DNA of 64,000 bases from Paenibacillus sp. D2_2 (GCF_031199965.1 NZ_CP133605.1:5127001-5191000); one strand, 5' to 3'; counted from the stretch's first letter, positions 8,353 to 17,642 are shown. The notes: generated by a model from the sequence alone, not told the origin. Made by a program: numbers and translations.

Positions 8353-9212
8353 TAACCCTTCACCGCTCCTACGGTGACACCTTCAAGAAAGTACCTCTGC
8401 AGGCTGAAAAACAGGATGAACATCGGTATCGCCGAGATCGTAGCCCCGGCCATCATCGGTGCGTAATATGTCGTATTAGCAAAGCGGAAGTTTTTGAGTC
8501 CCACCTGAATCGTCTGCATATCCATCGTATTCGTGACCAAGAACGGCCAGAAGAAGGTGTTCCAGCTATCCATGAAGGTAAGGATGGCCGTAACCGCCAT
8601 AACGGTCTTCGACAATGGCACGATCACTTTCAGGAAGATTTGAAGTTGGTTGCATCCCTCGACCTTGGCACACTCAATAATTTCATTAGGTATAGAGGAC
8701 ATAAACTGTTTGGTTAAAAATATGCTATAGACGCTGACCAGTCCAGGCATGATTAGAGCCTTGTACGTATTCTGGATCTCAAATATGTTTACGATCAGAA
8801 TGTAGAGAGGCACTTGGGTCACTTGATATGGAATCATCATGGCGCAGAGCAGGATTGCGAACAGAACGGACCGGCCTTTGAAACGAATTTTCGAGAAGGC
8901 ATAACCTGCCAGCGTGGCGAAAATCACGTTAGACAACGTAACGCATCCCGCTACAAACAATGAGTTCAGCAGCCATCGATAGGAATGTTCACTGTAATCG
9001 AAGAAAAATTTATAGGATGCAAAAGATACTTTGGTAGGCCACAGCGTATAGTTCATGGACCCAGCTTCAACGGGGTCCCCTAAAGAAGAGATAATCATGA
9101 AGTAAATCGGAAATAAAGTTGCCAAAGCAAACAGCAAGAGAAGAATCATAATGGTTGTATTTCTGGTATATTTAAGCGTTTGATTTCCGGTATATTTCTT
9201 GTACAGAGCCAT
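8352..9212 (-). CDS. Carbohydrate ABC transporter permease (MalG/AraQ type)
   Basis: 286 residues with six predicted membrane helices, the first at about 17-38. The permease EAA loop is visible (EIIECAKVEGCNQLQIFLKVIVPLSK). It pairs with the permease upstream (9232-10151) and the solute-binding lipoprotein to import a sugar, predicted here to be MurNAc or a muropeptide disaccharide because the neighbours are murQ, anmK, namZ and murK-like. No ATPase gene is in the operon; CUT1 importers of Firmicutes commonly share MsmX, encoded elsewhere. Stop overlaps the anmK start. Confidence 0.85.
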   Translation of the reverse strand: MALYKKYTGNQTLKYTRNTTIMILLLLFALATLFPIYFMIISSLGDPVEAGSMNYTLWPTKVSFASYKFFFDYSEHSYRWLLNSLFVAGCVTLSNVIFATLAGYAFSKIRFKGRSVLFAILLCAMMIPYQVTQVPLYILIVNIFEIQNTYKALIMPGLVSVYSIFLTKQFMSSIPNEIIECAKVEGCNQLQIFLKVIVPLSKTVMAVTAILTFMDSWNTFFWPFLVTNTMDMQTIQVGLKNFRFANTTYYAPMMAGATISAIPMFILFFSLQRYFLEGVTVGAVKG

Positions 9213-9231
9213 GTGTCATTCTCCTCCCCTA

Positions 9232-10151
9232 TTAATACTCAACATCATTGCCGAAGAATTTGAATTGAATGAGGGAAATACTGGCAATAATCGCAGTCAG
9301 AACCAAAGATTGCGCAGCCGCCTTGCCAAACTCGAAGTATTTAAATGCATTGTTAAATATAAGCAGCCCAACCATCGTCGTCGCATTGTCCGGTCCGCCT
9401 CCTGTCATCAGATAGGCGTTCTGGAACACCTGGAAGGAACCGATGACACCGGTGACGAGCAAGAATAAAGTCGTAGGCTTCAGAAAAGGAATAACGATAT
9501 ACCAGAGCTTCTTAAGAAAGTTCGCTCCGTCCAGATCAGCGGCTTCATAATAACTCTCATCAATCCCGAGGAGAGCCGCCAAATAAATAATGATGCTGGT
9601 GCCATGGCTCGACAGCCAGGCCATCAATACCAGCGAGAACATCGCGGTGGAGCTGGACCCAGCCAGTTCAGGTTGGAAATGCCGAACAACCCTAGCAGCT
9701 TGTTTATAATACCACTAGGCATCGGATCAAAGATCCACAGCCAGACGACCGATAAAGCTACCCCAGAGACGACTGCCGGTAAATAATAGATCGCTTTAAA
9801 TGCAGTCTGTGTCCGCTTTTTCAAAGGAAGAATCAGAATCGCTACCGCAAAAGACAGGAATAAGGTAACTGGTACGGTGAGCAAGGTGTATACAACCGTA
9901 TTTTTAATAGACTTCCAAAACAGGGAATCTGTAAACGTATTGATATAGTTCTCGAATCCTATGAACACGGAGCCCAGCGGGCGGTATTCCTGAAAGCTGA
10001 TGATGAAAGCACTGACCACGGGATAAGCCGTAAACATTGCATAGACAACAAGAGCCATAGCAATAAAGGCATAGCCCCAGGCGTTGTCGCCTCTCCACTT
10101 TCGTTTCTTCGCCGCTGCTTTTACCGACTGTACTTTCACGATTTGGCTCAT
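9232..10151 (-). CDS. Carbohydrate ABC transporter permease (MalF/UgpA type), one apparent shift
   Basis: About 306 residues. The N-terminal frame (start MSQIVKVQSVKAAAKK, ATG at 10149-10151 after AAGGAGC) and the C-terminal frame join near 9655 if one base is added, giving NWLGPSSTAMFSLVLMAW. Six membrane helices and the EAA loop (YEAADLDGANFLKKLWYIVIP) are visible. It forms the heterodimeric channel with the permease at 8352. The uncorrected sequence shows two overlapping ORFs. The solute-binding protein lies directly upstream. Confidence 0.85.
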
Positions 10152-10232
10152 ATGTATTAGCTCCTTTTCCAACCGTTTTGCCAAAATGACCCGGGTAGCC
10201 ATTGAAAAAAACGGCTACCCGAGCTAAGATAA

Positions 10233-11705
10233 TTAATCCTTCACAATACCGTCTTCTCCGAATGTCTTGATGGCTGCAGCCTTCACAGCTTCATACATAT
10301 CTTCCGGAGTGATCTCGTTCGCAAGCAAAGCCTGCAGCTTAGGAACAATCACTTCATCCTCAATTTTGATCGCTTTGGCGCCAAGATCAGATGGAATATC
10401 TGGACGCGGCGGATTGGCATGTGAGAGAAGCTTCTCTACAGCTGCTACGTTGTCCGGATTACGGTCAACTGGCATGCTTGCAGCGGCATCTCTGGCACTC
10501 TTCGAAATATGAGCAGCAAACAAATCATTGTTCGTCGTCGCAGCAACCTTACCGCTGGCAAGGAAATAGGCCGCCTTAACTACGTTGGCTTTATGCTCAT
10601 CTGTCGGCTCCTTCTTACCTCGGAAGGTAACATATCCGTCTACGACAGTGCTGGAAATCGGCTCTTCGCCGAGGAAGGTAGGAACCGGCAATACGATATA
10701 ATCTACCGGGATACTACCGCTGACAGCGCTTCCATCATTGGCCTTAATTTTCTCGTTATTCTGTCTAGCATTGTTCTCGAACGTTGCAAGACCTTTACCT
10801 GTAATCATCGTCTGTCCAGTCAGGAACATATTCCAGCGTTTACCTGCATCTACCGAGCTGAGCTCCTTCGGCATCGAACCGTCATCGATCATTAGGCGAA
10901 CGTCCTTCAGCACTTCTAGGAAATTTTTGCTCGTTAAGGCGTATTTCAAATCCTTAGTAAATGGAGCAGGTATCCCCGCATTTTTGATCAGAATGTTCAA
11001 GTAGTCCTTACCTGTTACACCCGCGGTAGCAAATACGAACCCGTAACGCGTCGTCGTATTCCCGTCTTTGACGACACCCTTCTTGATCGCTTCGCGGAAC
11101 TCATCAAAGGTCCAGCCGTTCTGCTGTACGCTCTTCCAGTCTATGTTGGCCTGTTCGAGAAATTCCTTGTTCCCACCCAGCGCGTGCACTTCCATATATG
11201 CCGGGAAGCCGTACAATCCGTCAGCTCTCTTCATATACTCCAGCGGAGTCTTATCATAGTCATTGATCATATCTGGTGTCGCCAAATCCGTAATATCCAT
11301 CAGCATATTCTGCTGCAGATACTTCGAGATTCCGTCCGAGCCTATAAAGGCAATATCCGGAGGACTTCCCGCATTAACCTGCGTATCGAGCTTCTGGGTC
11401 ATATCCTCCCAGCTAGCAGGCTCAATCTTCAGCGTCAGATTTGGATAAAGCTCATTGAAGTCTTTCTCCATCTGTTGGAACATATCTTGGAAATGTCCCG
11501 ACACCGGTGGAAGCAGCGCCGTAATCGTATCTTTCGCTTCCGGTTTTGTATTGTTAGCAGATTTGCCTGAATTCTCCGTCTTGTTATTATTGGCAGCTGT
11601 ATTGTCTTTACCGGAATTGCCTTTGTTCGATGAACCGCAAGCCGTTAGTGCAGTTAAGGACATGGTTAGTGCTAAGACTAATGCCAACACACGCATTTTT
11701 TTCAT
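10233..11705 (-). CDS. Sugar ABC transporter solute-binding lipoprotein
   Basis: 490 residues. A lipoprotein signal ends at the lipobox LTAC (C23), followed by a Ser/Asn/Lys-rich linker of about 35 residues, then a bacterial extracellular solute-binding fold (family 1). Segments such as VSGHFQDMFQQMEKDFNEL and TLKIEPASWEDMTQKL are typical of CUT1 binding proteins. It is anchored to the outer face of the membrane and delivers the ligand to the two permeases encoded next. The operon suggests a MurNAc-containing ligand; the sequence alone does not show this. Confidence 0.87.
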   Translation of the reverse strand: MKKMRVLALVLALTMSLTALTACGSSNKGNSGKDNTAANNNKTENSGKSANNTKPEAKDTITALLPPVSGHFQDMFQQMEKDFNELYPNLTLKIEPASWEDMTQKLDTQVNAGSPPDIAFIGSDGISKYLQQNMLMDITDLATPDMINDYDKTPLEYMKRADGLYGFPAYMEVHALGGNKEFLEQANIDWKSVQQNGWTFDEFREAIKKGVVKDGNTTTRYGFVFATAGVTGKDYLNILIKNAGIPAPFTKDLKYALTSKNFLEVLKDVRLMIDDGSMPKELSSVDAGKRWNMFLTGQTMITGKGLATFENNARQNNEKIKANDGSAVSGSIPVDYIVLPVPTFLGEEPISSTVVDGYVTFRGKKEPTDEHKANVVKAAYFLASGKVAATTNNDLFAAHISKSARDAAASMPVDRNPDNVAAVEKLLSHANPPRPDIPSDLGAKAIKIEDEVIVPKLQALLANEITPEDMYEAVKAAAIKTFGEDGIVKD

Positions 11706-11734
11706 AACAAAAATCCTCCCCCTGGAATTTCATA

Positions 11735-12649
11735 CTAAACTACGCGATTTGTAGTACGAATGGCTAACTTCAAACTTCCTTCACATTCCTGAAGTACCTG
11801 CTTACCCGTCTCGGCATCCAGCCCCGTCTTGATCATCAGGATTGCCAGCTTGCTATTCATCGACGCCTTCTGCAGGTATTCACTGGCCGTGTCATCATCG
11901 ACTCCTGCCGCAATCTTGATGATGCGGATGGAGCGGTCATAGAGCTTCTTGTTGCTAGCCTTCAAGTCCACCATCAAATTGTTGTATGTCTTCCCCAGTT
12001 TGACCATCGTGCATGTCGTAAGCATATTAAGCACGAGCTTCTGAGCCGTACCAGCCTTCAATCGGGTCGAGCCCATAATAACTTCGGGACCTACTACAGG
12101 AGCAATACACACATCGCACACGGCTTCCAGTCTGGATCCCTTGTTATTGACAACTCCAATCGTTGTAGCTCCCAGTTCAGCAGCCCTCTTCAAACCTGCA
12201 ATGACGAAGCTGGCCGATCCGCTGGCCGAGATGCCGACAACGACATCACGCGCGGTTACTAAGGCCCGCTCAATTAAGGCAATCCCCTCCTCTATGCTAT
12301 CTTCAAAACCTTCGACAGCCACCCTTAAAGCTATATCACCTCCGGCAATATGCCCTTGCACTAGCATGGGGTCTACTCCAAAGGTAGGTGGACATTCTGA
12401 GGCATCCAGTACTCCTAATCTCCCGGAAGTACCAGCCCCTATATAAAACATTCTTCCACCATTCTTAAGCGAATGATATAGAATATCCACCGCCTTCATG
12501 ATTTGAGGAATTTCCGCAGCCACGGCAGCTGGAACCTTGGCATCCTCCTGATTGAGCAGATGAAGCATTTCTTCGGTTGTGCACTCGTCTATCATCTGTG
12601 TCTGGGGGTTGACTTTCTCTGTGGTCAGTTCTGCAAAGTATTGTTCCAT
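11735..12649 (-). CDS. murQ: N-acetylmuramic acid-6-phosphate etherase
   Basis: 304 residues, the usual length. It has the SIS-domain core with FYIGAGTSGRLGVLDASECP, GHIAGGDIALRVAVEG, VVGISASGSASFVIAGLKRA and IMGSTRLKAGTAQKLVLNML, all signatures of MurQ. It removes the lactyl ether of MurNAc-6-P, giving GlcNAc-6-P and D-lactate in the cytoplasm. It is the first gene of the minus-strand salvage operon and the pathway point where the anmK and sugar-kinase branches meet. Candidate RpiR-type operators lie upstream at 12737-12769. Confidence 0.96.
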   Translation of the reverse strand: MEQYFAELTTEKVNPQTQMIDECTTEEMLHLLNQEDAKVPAAVAAEIPQIMKAVDILYHSLKNGGRMFYIGAGTSGRLGVLDASECPPTFGVDPMLVQGHIAGGDIALRVAVEGFEDSIEEGIALIERALVTARDVVVGISASGSASFVIAGLKRAAELGATTIGVVNNKGSRLEAVCDVCIAPVVGPEVIMGSTRLKAGTAQKLVLNMLTTCTMVKLGKTYNNLMVDLKASNKKLYDRSIRIIKIAAGVDDDTASEYLQKASMNSKLAILMIKTGLDAETGKQVLQECEGSLKLAIRTTNRVV

Positions 12650-12736
12650 AGCTGATCCCTTCTCCTCACTGATGGTCTCAATCTCTATTTCTTAGCATTA
12701 GCTTAAATGAGCGCTCACCTATACGTCAATAGTTTT

Positions 12737-12769
12737 TGGAATAAAATTTTATTATGTAATATTATTTTG
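12737..12769. promoter_or_regulatory. Candidate RpiR/MurR operators upstream of murQ
   Basis: Two 15-mers of the form TGRAAT-N3-ATTTYA occur about 90-120 bp upstream of the murQ start: TGGAATAAAATTTTA (12737-12751) and the weaker TGTAATATTATTTTG (12755-12769). They resemble the perfect palindrome at 15139-15153 next to the RpiR-type gene. A TGAGCGCTCA palindrome at 12707-12716 lies closer to the gene. Binding is inferred only. Confidence 0.4.
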
Positions 12770-12929
12770 TATTTTTAATTCAATGTTTCAACAAAAAAAG
12801 ATAGTATTTCTTATTTTTCTCCATCCAGAAAATGCCCCTCTATGGGCGGCAGGTCTTTGATCAAGTGTCTCTGGCGTCTGCTGATGGTTAGTAGGCATGA
12901 CATGTTCGCCTCCATCCAAAGGCGTTTAT

Positions 12930-13320
12930 ACTGAAAAACGGGGTATCGCGACAAGGAATTTGACGAAGCAGAGTTTCGTAGCGATGTGTTTCGTTACGGT
13001 TTACGGTGGGGTGAGTGGCGGGGGATAATTGGTTGTGCGGCTTACGGTGCACTTACGGGTGCATTTACAGTCCGATTGGTGCTTCACTTGGAGTTATCGC
13101 GATTTATCGGTATGGGTTCGAACTTGACCTGATCTATCGGACATTATTGACCGTTAGAGCTGATCCTTGAATACTCTAACCTTCTTACGGACATTTTTGT
13201 CCGTAAGAAGGTTGTAGTACCGAAAAAAGACATGTTTTTTTCCTCTAACGGTCAGAAATGTCCATTAAGATAACGAAGTGGTCTCTTCTTGCTCTAACGG
13301 TCATTTTTGACCACTTGATA
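12930..13320. repeat. Intergenic repeat cluster with four TAACGG(A/T)CA palindromes
   Basis: The gap between murQ and the gene at 13294 has no ORF. It carries one degenerate copy pair of the TAACGAAAC/ATCG repeat (12935-13000). Four palindromes follow at roughly 50-bp steps: 13135-13160, a perfect 16-bp inverted repeat AACCTTCTTACGGACA/TGTCCGTAAGAAGGTT with loop TTTT (13178-13213), 13243-13272, and 13291-13316. The last overlaps the stop of the 13294 gene. Function unknown; each would fold into a hairpin on either strand. Confidence 0.6.
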
Positions 13321-13949
13321 GGTACAATAGCGCTGTTGTCCATTGTGAACAAGTAACACGTCCATTTTTACAAGTTTGTCTAAAATACGTCTCACCTGTC
13401 TATCGGATCGATTCAAGTACATGGCCAGCTCTTCGGATCGGAAAGGCCGGATGGACCCACGCGCAAAGCGCAGAGCCTCTGCTTCAATCCAGCTAAGTGA
13501 AGGACTCGTTGACAAGGATACAAACTTACCGACAAAAGATAGTGTCATCTGCTGGATAACCTCTGGTTCTTCCTCAATCGACAAATAGGCAACAGGCAGG
13601 AACAACCAATCATCCAATACAAGGTAAGCTTGTTTCTTACACAAATCTCTAAACCTCCATGCTTCAATATCCCTCGCGTGAGACCGATATCCGTGGATCT
13701 CGATGCTACCTTTGGCGCCGCCGGCATATAGACCAGATCCAAATAACGATAGCGGCTGCCATAATCCCGAACTTCCCACTCTGCATATACATGGTTAAAG
13801 TTTCCTATAGCCGGGTACCATATCTTCCTCAGAAACTCCTTCGTACCGTGTCCAATCTCCTTTTGCAGCATTTCACGTCTTCTCGGATTTTTTTCTGCAG
13901 CGAGTTGATCATTAAGCCATTGGTTCATTTTTGTCTCAAAACCGCTCAT
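13294..13949 (-). CDS. PD-(D/E)XK-like nuclease fold plus winged-helix protein, paralogue 1 (one apparent shift)
   Basis: About 218 residues after adding one base near 13721. The start MSGFETKMNQWL follows AGGAAGAGGG. The N-terminal half contains WEVRDYGSRYRYLDLVYMP, then GGAKGSIEIHGYRSHARDIE, then an Arg/Phe-rich helix. This pattern, an Asp on a strand followed by a strand with E-x-K/H, resembles restriction-endonuclease-like folds. The C-terminal half (about 150-215) looks like a winged helix (EELAMYLNRSDRQVRRILDKL). It aligns along its whole length with the protein at 63363-64000. The usual catalytic Lys is His here (EIH), so it may be inactive or use another residue. It stands alone between the salvage operon and its regulator. 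Function unknown. Two ORFs (13545-13949, 13294-13779) appear if uncorrected. Confidence 0.6.
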
Positions 13950-13981
13950 TGTCCCTCTTCCTTTCTATCTGAAAATAAACA

Positions 13982-14032
13982 ATGCCGCTTTGATCACAAG
14001 GAATCGCAAACGATCCCGAATCAAAGCGGCAT
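13982..14032 (-). terminator. Large inverted repeat, probable terminator of the RpiR-type gene
   Basis: ATGCCGCTTTGAT (13982-13994) and ATCAAAGCGGCAT (14020-14032) form a perfect 13-bp stem with a 25-base loop. On the minus strand it is followed by the T-rich TTGTTTATTTTC. It lies between the regulator gene (ends 14125) and the nuclease-like gene (starts 13949). Confidence 0.55.
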
Positions 14033-14124
14033 GTGCTTCACACCATTATCAATTTTTCGTTAGTTTTGTCTCGCACGATTCGCGAGCTAAACTGGCTTAA
14101 GCTCTGAATCACTCCAAGTCCTGT

Positions 14125-14993
14125 CTATTTCCGGCTGCGATGTTTGCTGGCCAATATATTGTGCGTCTTGGTTAAATATTTCTTCACATTCTTGTATTCA
14201 GCGCTGGCTACGCCGGCGAACAGAATATCGATAATCGTCAGCATTGCGATCCTCGAGCCCATCGCTCCGCTTCGCATCGTAATCTCAGGAGTCGTGATAC
14301 CGAGCAAAATGTCAGCCTTATCCGCGAGTTCACTCTTGCTATACCTGGTAATCGCGATAGTAGATACATTGTTCTTCTTAGCGATCTCGAGCGTATCCAG
14401 AATCTCCACCGTATCCCCGAATTCGAGACAAAGATCGCGACATCTCCCTTGCCAAGCAAGGTCGCCGCAGTAAGCTGGCTATGCCCATCTGTGTATGCAT
14501 GGCACATTTTGTTGATCCGCGAAAATTTCTGCTCCCCATCCATGCAGATCAAACTAGAAGCACCGATCCCAAAGAAGACGATACGGTTGCTGGAGCGTAG
14601 AACTTTAACCGCCCGTGCTACCTCATTTCGGTCAATTACGCTCAGCGTGTCCTCAATCGATTTGATATTGTTATGCGAAATATTCGAAATAATCGTGAAT
14701 AGGTCGTCACCCGGCTGAATATCTGTATAGACATCCTTTTGCTCCTCATCGATCGAGCCCAGAGCTGCAGAGATGCTGACGATGAAATTCCGGTATCCGC
14801 TGTAACCCATTGTCTTGCAGAAACGGAGCACAGAGGCATCGCTCGTCTTACTGAGCTGGGCCAGACTTTTGATAGAGAGGTGCGGAATCTCCTCCATATT
14901 AGCTAGAATATATTCGGCCACCATTCTCTCCACTGGAGTCAGATTGTCCTTCATCTCACGAATTTTGATCAGAATATTATCATTAATCGCCAT
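14125..14993 (-). CDS. murR: RpiR-family regulator, MurR-like (one apparent shift)
   Basis: About 289 residues. ATG at 14991-14993 has GGGGAG upstream. The N-terminal HTH_6 domain (about 1-77, with LSIKSLAQLSKTSDASVLRF) is followed by a SIS sugar-phosphate-binding domain (about 125-260, with RIVFFGIGASSLICMDGEQK). One extra base in the CCCC run at 14415-14418 restores SNSGDTVEILDTLEIAKKNN. RpiR proteins of this type sense a sugar phosphate; MurR senses MurNAc-6-P. It is divergent from the GH4 gene and close to the murQ operon. A perfect palindrome of RpiR type lies in the divergent promoter region. The ligand is inferred from context. Confidence 0.82.
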
Positions 14994-15138
14994 GTAATAC
15001 TCCCCACTTACCTTGATTAATTTATATGAATAAATGCTTGCACGAATAGATGGCAATACTTGCACCTATCTTAAGCGCTTTTGGGCTAGAACACAAGCTG
15101 ATAGCGAAGAACAATTGGAAAATTATTAGAAAATAATA

Positions 15139-15153
15139 TGAAATATTATTTCA
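15139..15153. promoter_or_regulatory. Candidate RpiR operator in the divergent promoter region
   Basis: TGAAATATTATTTCA is a perfect palindrome (TGAAAT-N3-ATTTCA) in the AT-rich 282-bp gap between the RpiR-type gene and GH4. Further AT-rich half-matches lie around 15117-15131 and 15180-15196. The form agrees with RpiR-family operators (TGAAA-N-TTTCA). No other feature is seen in the gap except the GH4 ribosome site (AGGAGG, 15262-15267). Confidence 0.5.
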
Positions 15154-15275
15154 AAAACATAATTCATTATAACATTAAATTGCAAAATATTATTGTCGAA
15201 AATATGAACGGGTGCTATAATGACGGCGATGATAACAACTGGAGTTCTATCCCATAAAGCATAGGAGGAGTTCAA

Positions 15276-16577
15276 ATGACTCAAAAGCTGAAGATCTCCA
15301 TTATTGGTTCCGGAAGCACCTATACCCCTGAACTTATCGAAGGTATTATCAAACGTAAAAATGTACTGCCCATTAGCGAGCTGGTATTCATGGATATCGA
15401 TGCCCGCAAACTGGACATTGTCGGCCAGCTATGCAGACGCATGATCGAGGCCGAGCAGCTCTCCTGCCGAGTAACGATGACACAGGATCTAGATGAGGCA
15501 CTGCAGGACGCAGACTTTGTATTGGGACAAATCCGGGTTGGCAAGCTGCCCGCCAGAGTTCTGGATGAGAAGATTCCGCTCAAATATCATTTGATCGGCC
15601 AAGAGACCTGCGGAATCGGCGGATTCTTTAAGGCGATGCGTACGATCCCTGCCATGTTGCATATCGCGGAACGAATGAAGGAGCTATGCCCCGAGGCCTG
15701 GCTAATCAATTTCTCAAACCCGGCCGGGATTATTACGGAGGCGCTGCTGAATCATAGCGAGGTTAAAATGCTGGGTCTGTGCAATGTTCCTTTTAACATG
15801 TTCAAGAGCATTCGTGAGACGCTCCATTTGGAGCATCCCGAATTCACCTATATTGGGTTAAATCATCTGAGCTGGATTACTTCAATCAGACAGGACGGTA
15901 AGGACTATCTCGAAGCAGCGCTTGATATGGGGCTGAACAGCGAAGCGATGAAGAATATTCCGTCCAGTGGCTTCAGCAAAGAGCTGATTCAGACGGTCGG
16001 CGCAATTCCCTCCTCTTACCTCGAATACTACTATTTCAAGAACAAGAAACTTAAGGCGGTTCAAGAGAGCGAGCTGTCCCGAGGCGAGAAATGTATGCAG
16101 ATCGAAGAGGAATTGCTGCAAATCTATACCGATTCCAAGCTGCACACGAAGCCGGAGCTACTATCCTCCCGCGGTGGAGCCAATTATTCTGAAGTGGCCA
16201 TTAGCCTGGTAGATGCGATTTACAATGATAAACAAGAGGTTCATGTCGTCAACCTGTTGAATCAAGGCGCACTCAATTTCATGGAGGACAATGATGCCAT
16301 CGAGGTATGCGCTGTTGTCGGCAAAGACGGTGCCAAGCCTATTAAAATCGAAAACTTCAACAATCGCCATATTATCGACTACATGCGTATGGTTAAAGCC
16401 TATGAACGCGAGACTGTCTCTGCTGCGGTCAGCGGAAGCGAGGATGCAGCCATGCGTGCACTGCTCATGAATCCACTCGTCGGTGATTATGACGCTGCCT
16501 ACCATTGCTTCCAGGAGCTCAAAGAGGCCCATAAAGCCTATTTGCCGCAATTCTTCAAGGAAGACAGCAGCAGATGA
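15276..16577 (+). CDS. Glycoside hydrolase family 4, 6-phospho-beta-glycosidase type
   Basis: 433 residues. An N-terminal Rossmann motif (IIGSGSTYTPEL) binds NAD; N147 (INFSNPAG), the metal-binding C169 in CNVP and H197 (GLNHLSW) match GH4. The CN(V/I)P variant is characteristic of 6-phospho-beta-glucosidases, while alpha-enzymes carry CHSV/CHEI or CDMP. These enzymes cleave phosphorylated disaccharides through an NAD-dependent redox-elimination mechanism with Mn2+. It overlaps the second BadF kinase by 4 bp (ATGA), so phosphorylation and hydrolysis are probably coupled. Next to a MurNAc operon, the substrate could be a phosphorylated cell-wall disaccharide rather than cellobiose-6-P; this is inference. 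Confidence 0.88.
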   Translation: MTQKLKISIIGSGSTYTPELIEGIIKRKNVLPISELVFMDIDARKLDIVGQLCRRMIEAEQLSCRVTMTQDLDEALQDADFVLGQIRVGKLPARVLDEKIPLKYHLIGQETCGIGGFFKAMRTIPAMLHIAERMKELCPEAWLINFSNPAGIITEALLNHSEVKMLGLCNVPFNMFKSIRETLHLEHPEFTYIGLNHLSWITSIRQDGKDYLEAALDMGLNSEAMKNIPSSGFSKELIQTVGAIPSSYLEYYYFKNKKLKAVQESELSRGEKCMQIEEELLQIYTDSKLHTKPELLSSRGGANYSEVAISLVDAIYNDKQEVHVVNLLNQGALNFMEDNDAIEVCAVVGKDGAKPIKIENFNNRHIIDYMRMVKAYERETVSAAVSGSEDAAMRALLMNPLVGDYDAAYHCFQELKEAHKAYLPQFFKEDSSR

Positions 16578-17612
16578 ACCAGACTAATAATTACATTTTA
16601 GGCGTCGACGGAGGCAACAGCAAAACGGACTATTATCTGTTCGATCTTCAAGGCAATTATATCGATCATCTTCGCACCGGAACTTGCAGCCATGAGCGAT
16701 TTCCAGATGCCTATGCCAGCACCTACCGGATCATGCAGCAGCATTTGGAGGAACTGCTCACTCCTCACGATCTGAAGGCTAATCAGCTCGCTGCCGCGGC
16801 CTTTGGCCTCGCAGGGGCCGATATTCCTTCCCAGAAGGAGCAACTCGGCTATGTAATCGAACGACTCGGCTTCAGTACCTATGCCGTGGACAATGATTCC
16901 TTCCTCGGCATTAAGGCTGGCAGCGAGAAGGGCTACGGCATCTGCTCCATCAACGGTTCGGGCATGTCCACCGGTGGAATAAGCCGATCTGGAGAACGCC
17001 TGCAGGTCGGGGGATAGGAAGCGAGCTATCCGGCGATGAAGCAGGCGGCTTCTATCTCGCCCGTAAAGTGCTGCGTACCATATACGACTCCTTCTACCGG
17101 ATGGGTACAGATACGGCCATGACCAAGCCAGTCATGGATCTCCTGAATGTAAGCCATAGATCGAAGTTTATCGAAGTCATGGTTGAAGGTACCGTGAAGC
17201 GGAACATCCCGAATAAGGAGCTCATGCAAATTTTATTCTCGACTGCTGATCAGGGCGATACCTCAGCCATTAACATCATTGATCAGACGGCCGAGCAGTT
17301 AGCCCGCTCCAGTGCAGGCTGCATGAACAATCTCGATTTCTCCCAGGAGGCGGTGGCCGATATTGTGCTCGCCGGATCCGTCTGGATCAAAGCCGAGAGC
17401 CCGTTGTTATTCGAGAAATATCAACAATATATGTCCCGTTGGGCTCCTTGCGATTGCCGTTACATTTTTCTCCAAGTTCCCCCGCTGCCGGAGCCGTACT
17501 ATGGGCACTAGAGCTACTCCATGGTCAGCCCGTACATACCGAGCTCCGCCATAAGGTGATCCGTAGTATTGAACAGGTACAAGATGAACAGAGAGCTTCA
17601 GCAAGATCATAA
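16574..17612 (+). CDS. Second BadF/BadG-type sugar kinase (two apparent shifts)
   Basis: About 346 residues after correction. The N-terminal motif GVDGGNSKTDYYLFD and the middle ICSINGSGMSTGGI belong to the BadF/BcrAD N-acetylglucosamine-kinase-like family. One base added to the G5 run 17009-17013 gives LQVGGIGSELSGDEAGGFYL. One added to the C5 run 17479-17483 gives VPPAAGAVLWALELLHGQPV, the typical C-terminus, ending at TAA 17610-17612. It overlaps GH4 and is followed by a terminator. It probably phosphorylates the imported sugar or disaccharide that GH4 then cleaves. It is clearly distinct from the kinase at 2788, so the locus has two kinases of one family. Confidence 0.8.
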
Positions 17613-17642
17613 TATTTGATGAGTTTATACCATATAAATATA

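Noticed and set aside
15320..16550. Minus-strand ORFs opposite GH4
   Set aside because: They are antisense to a strongly supported gene and lack ribosome sites.
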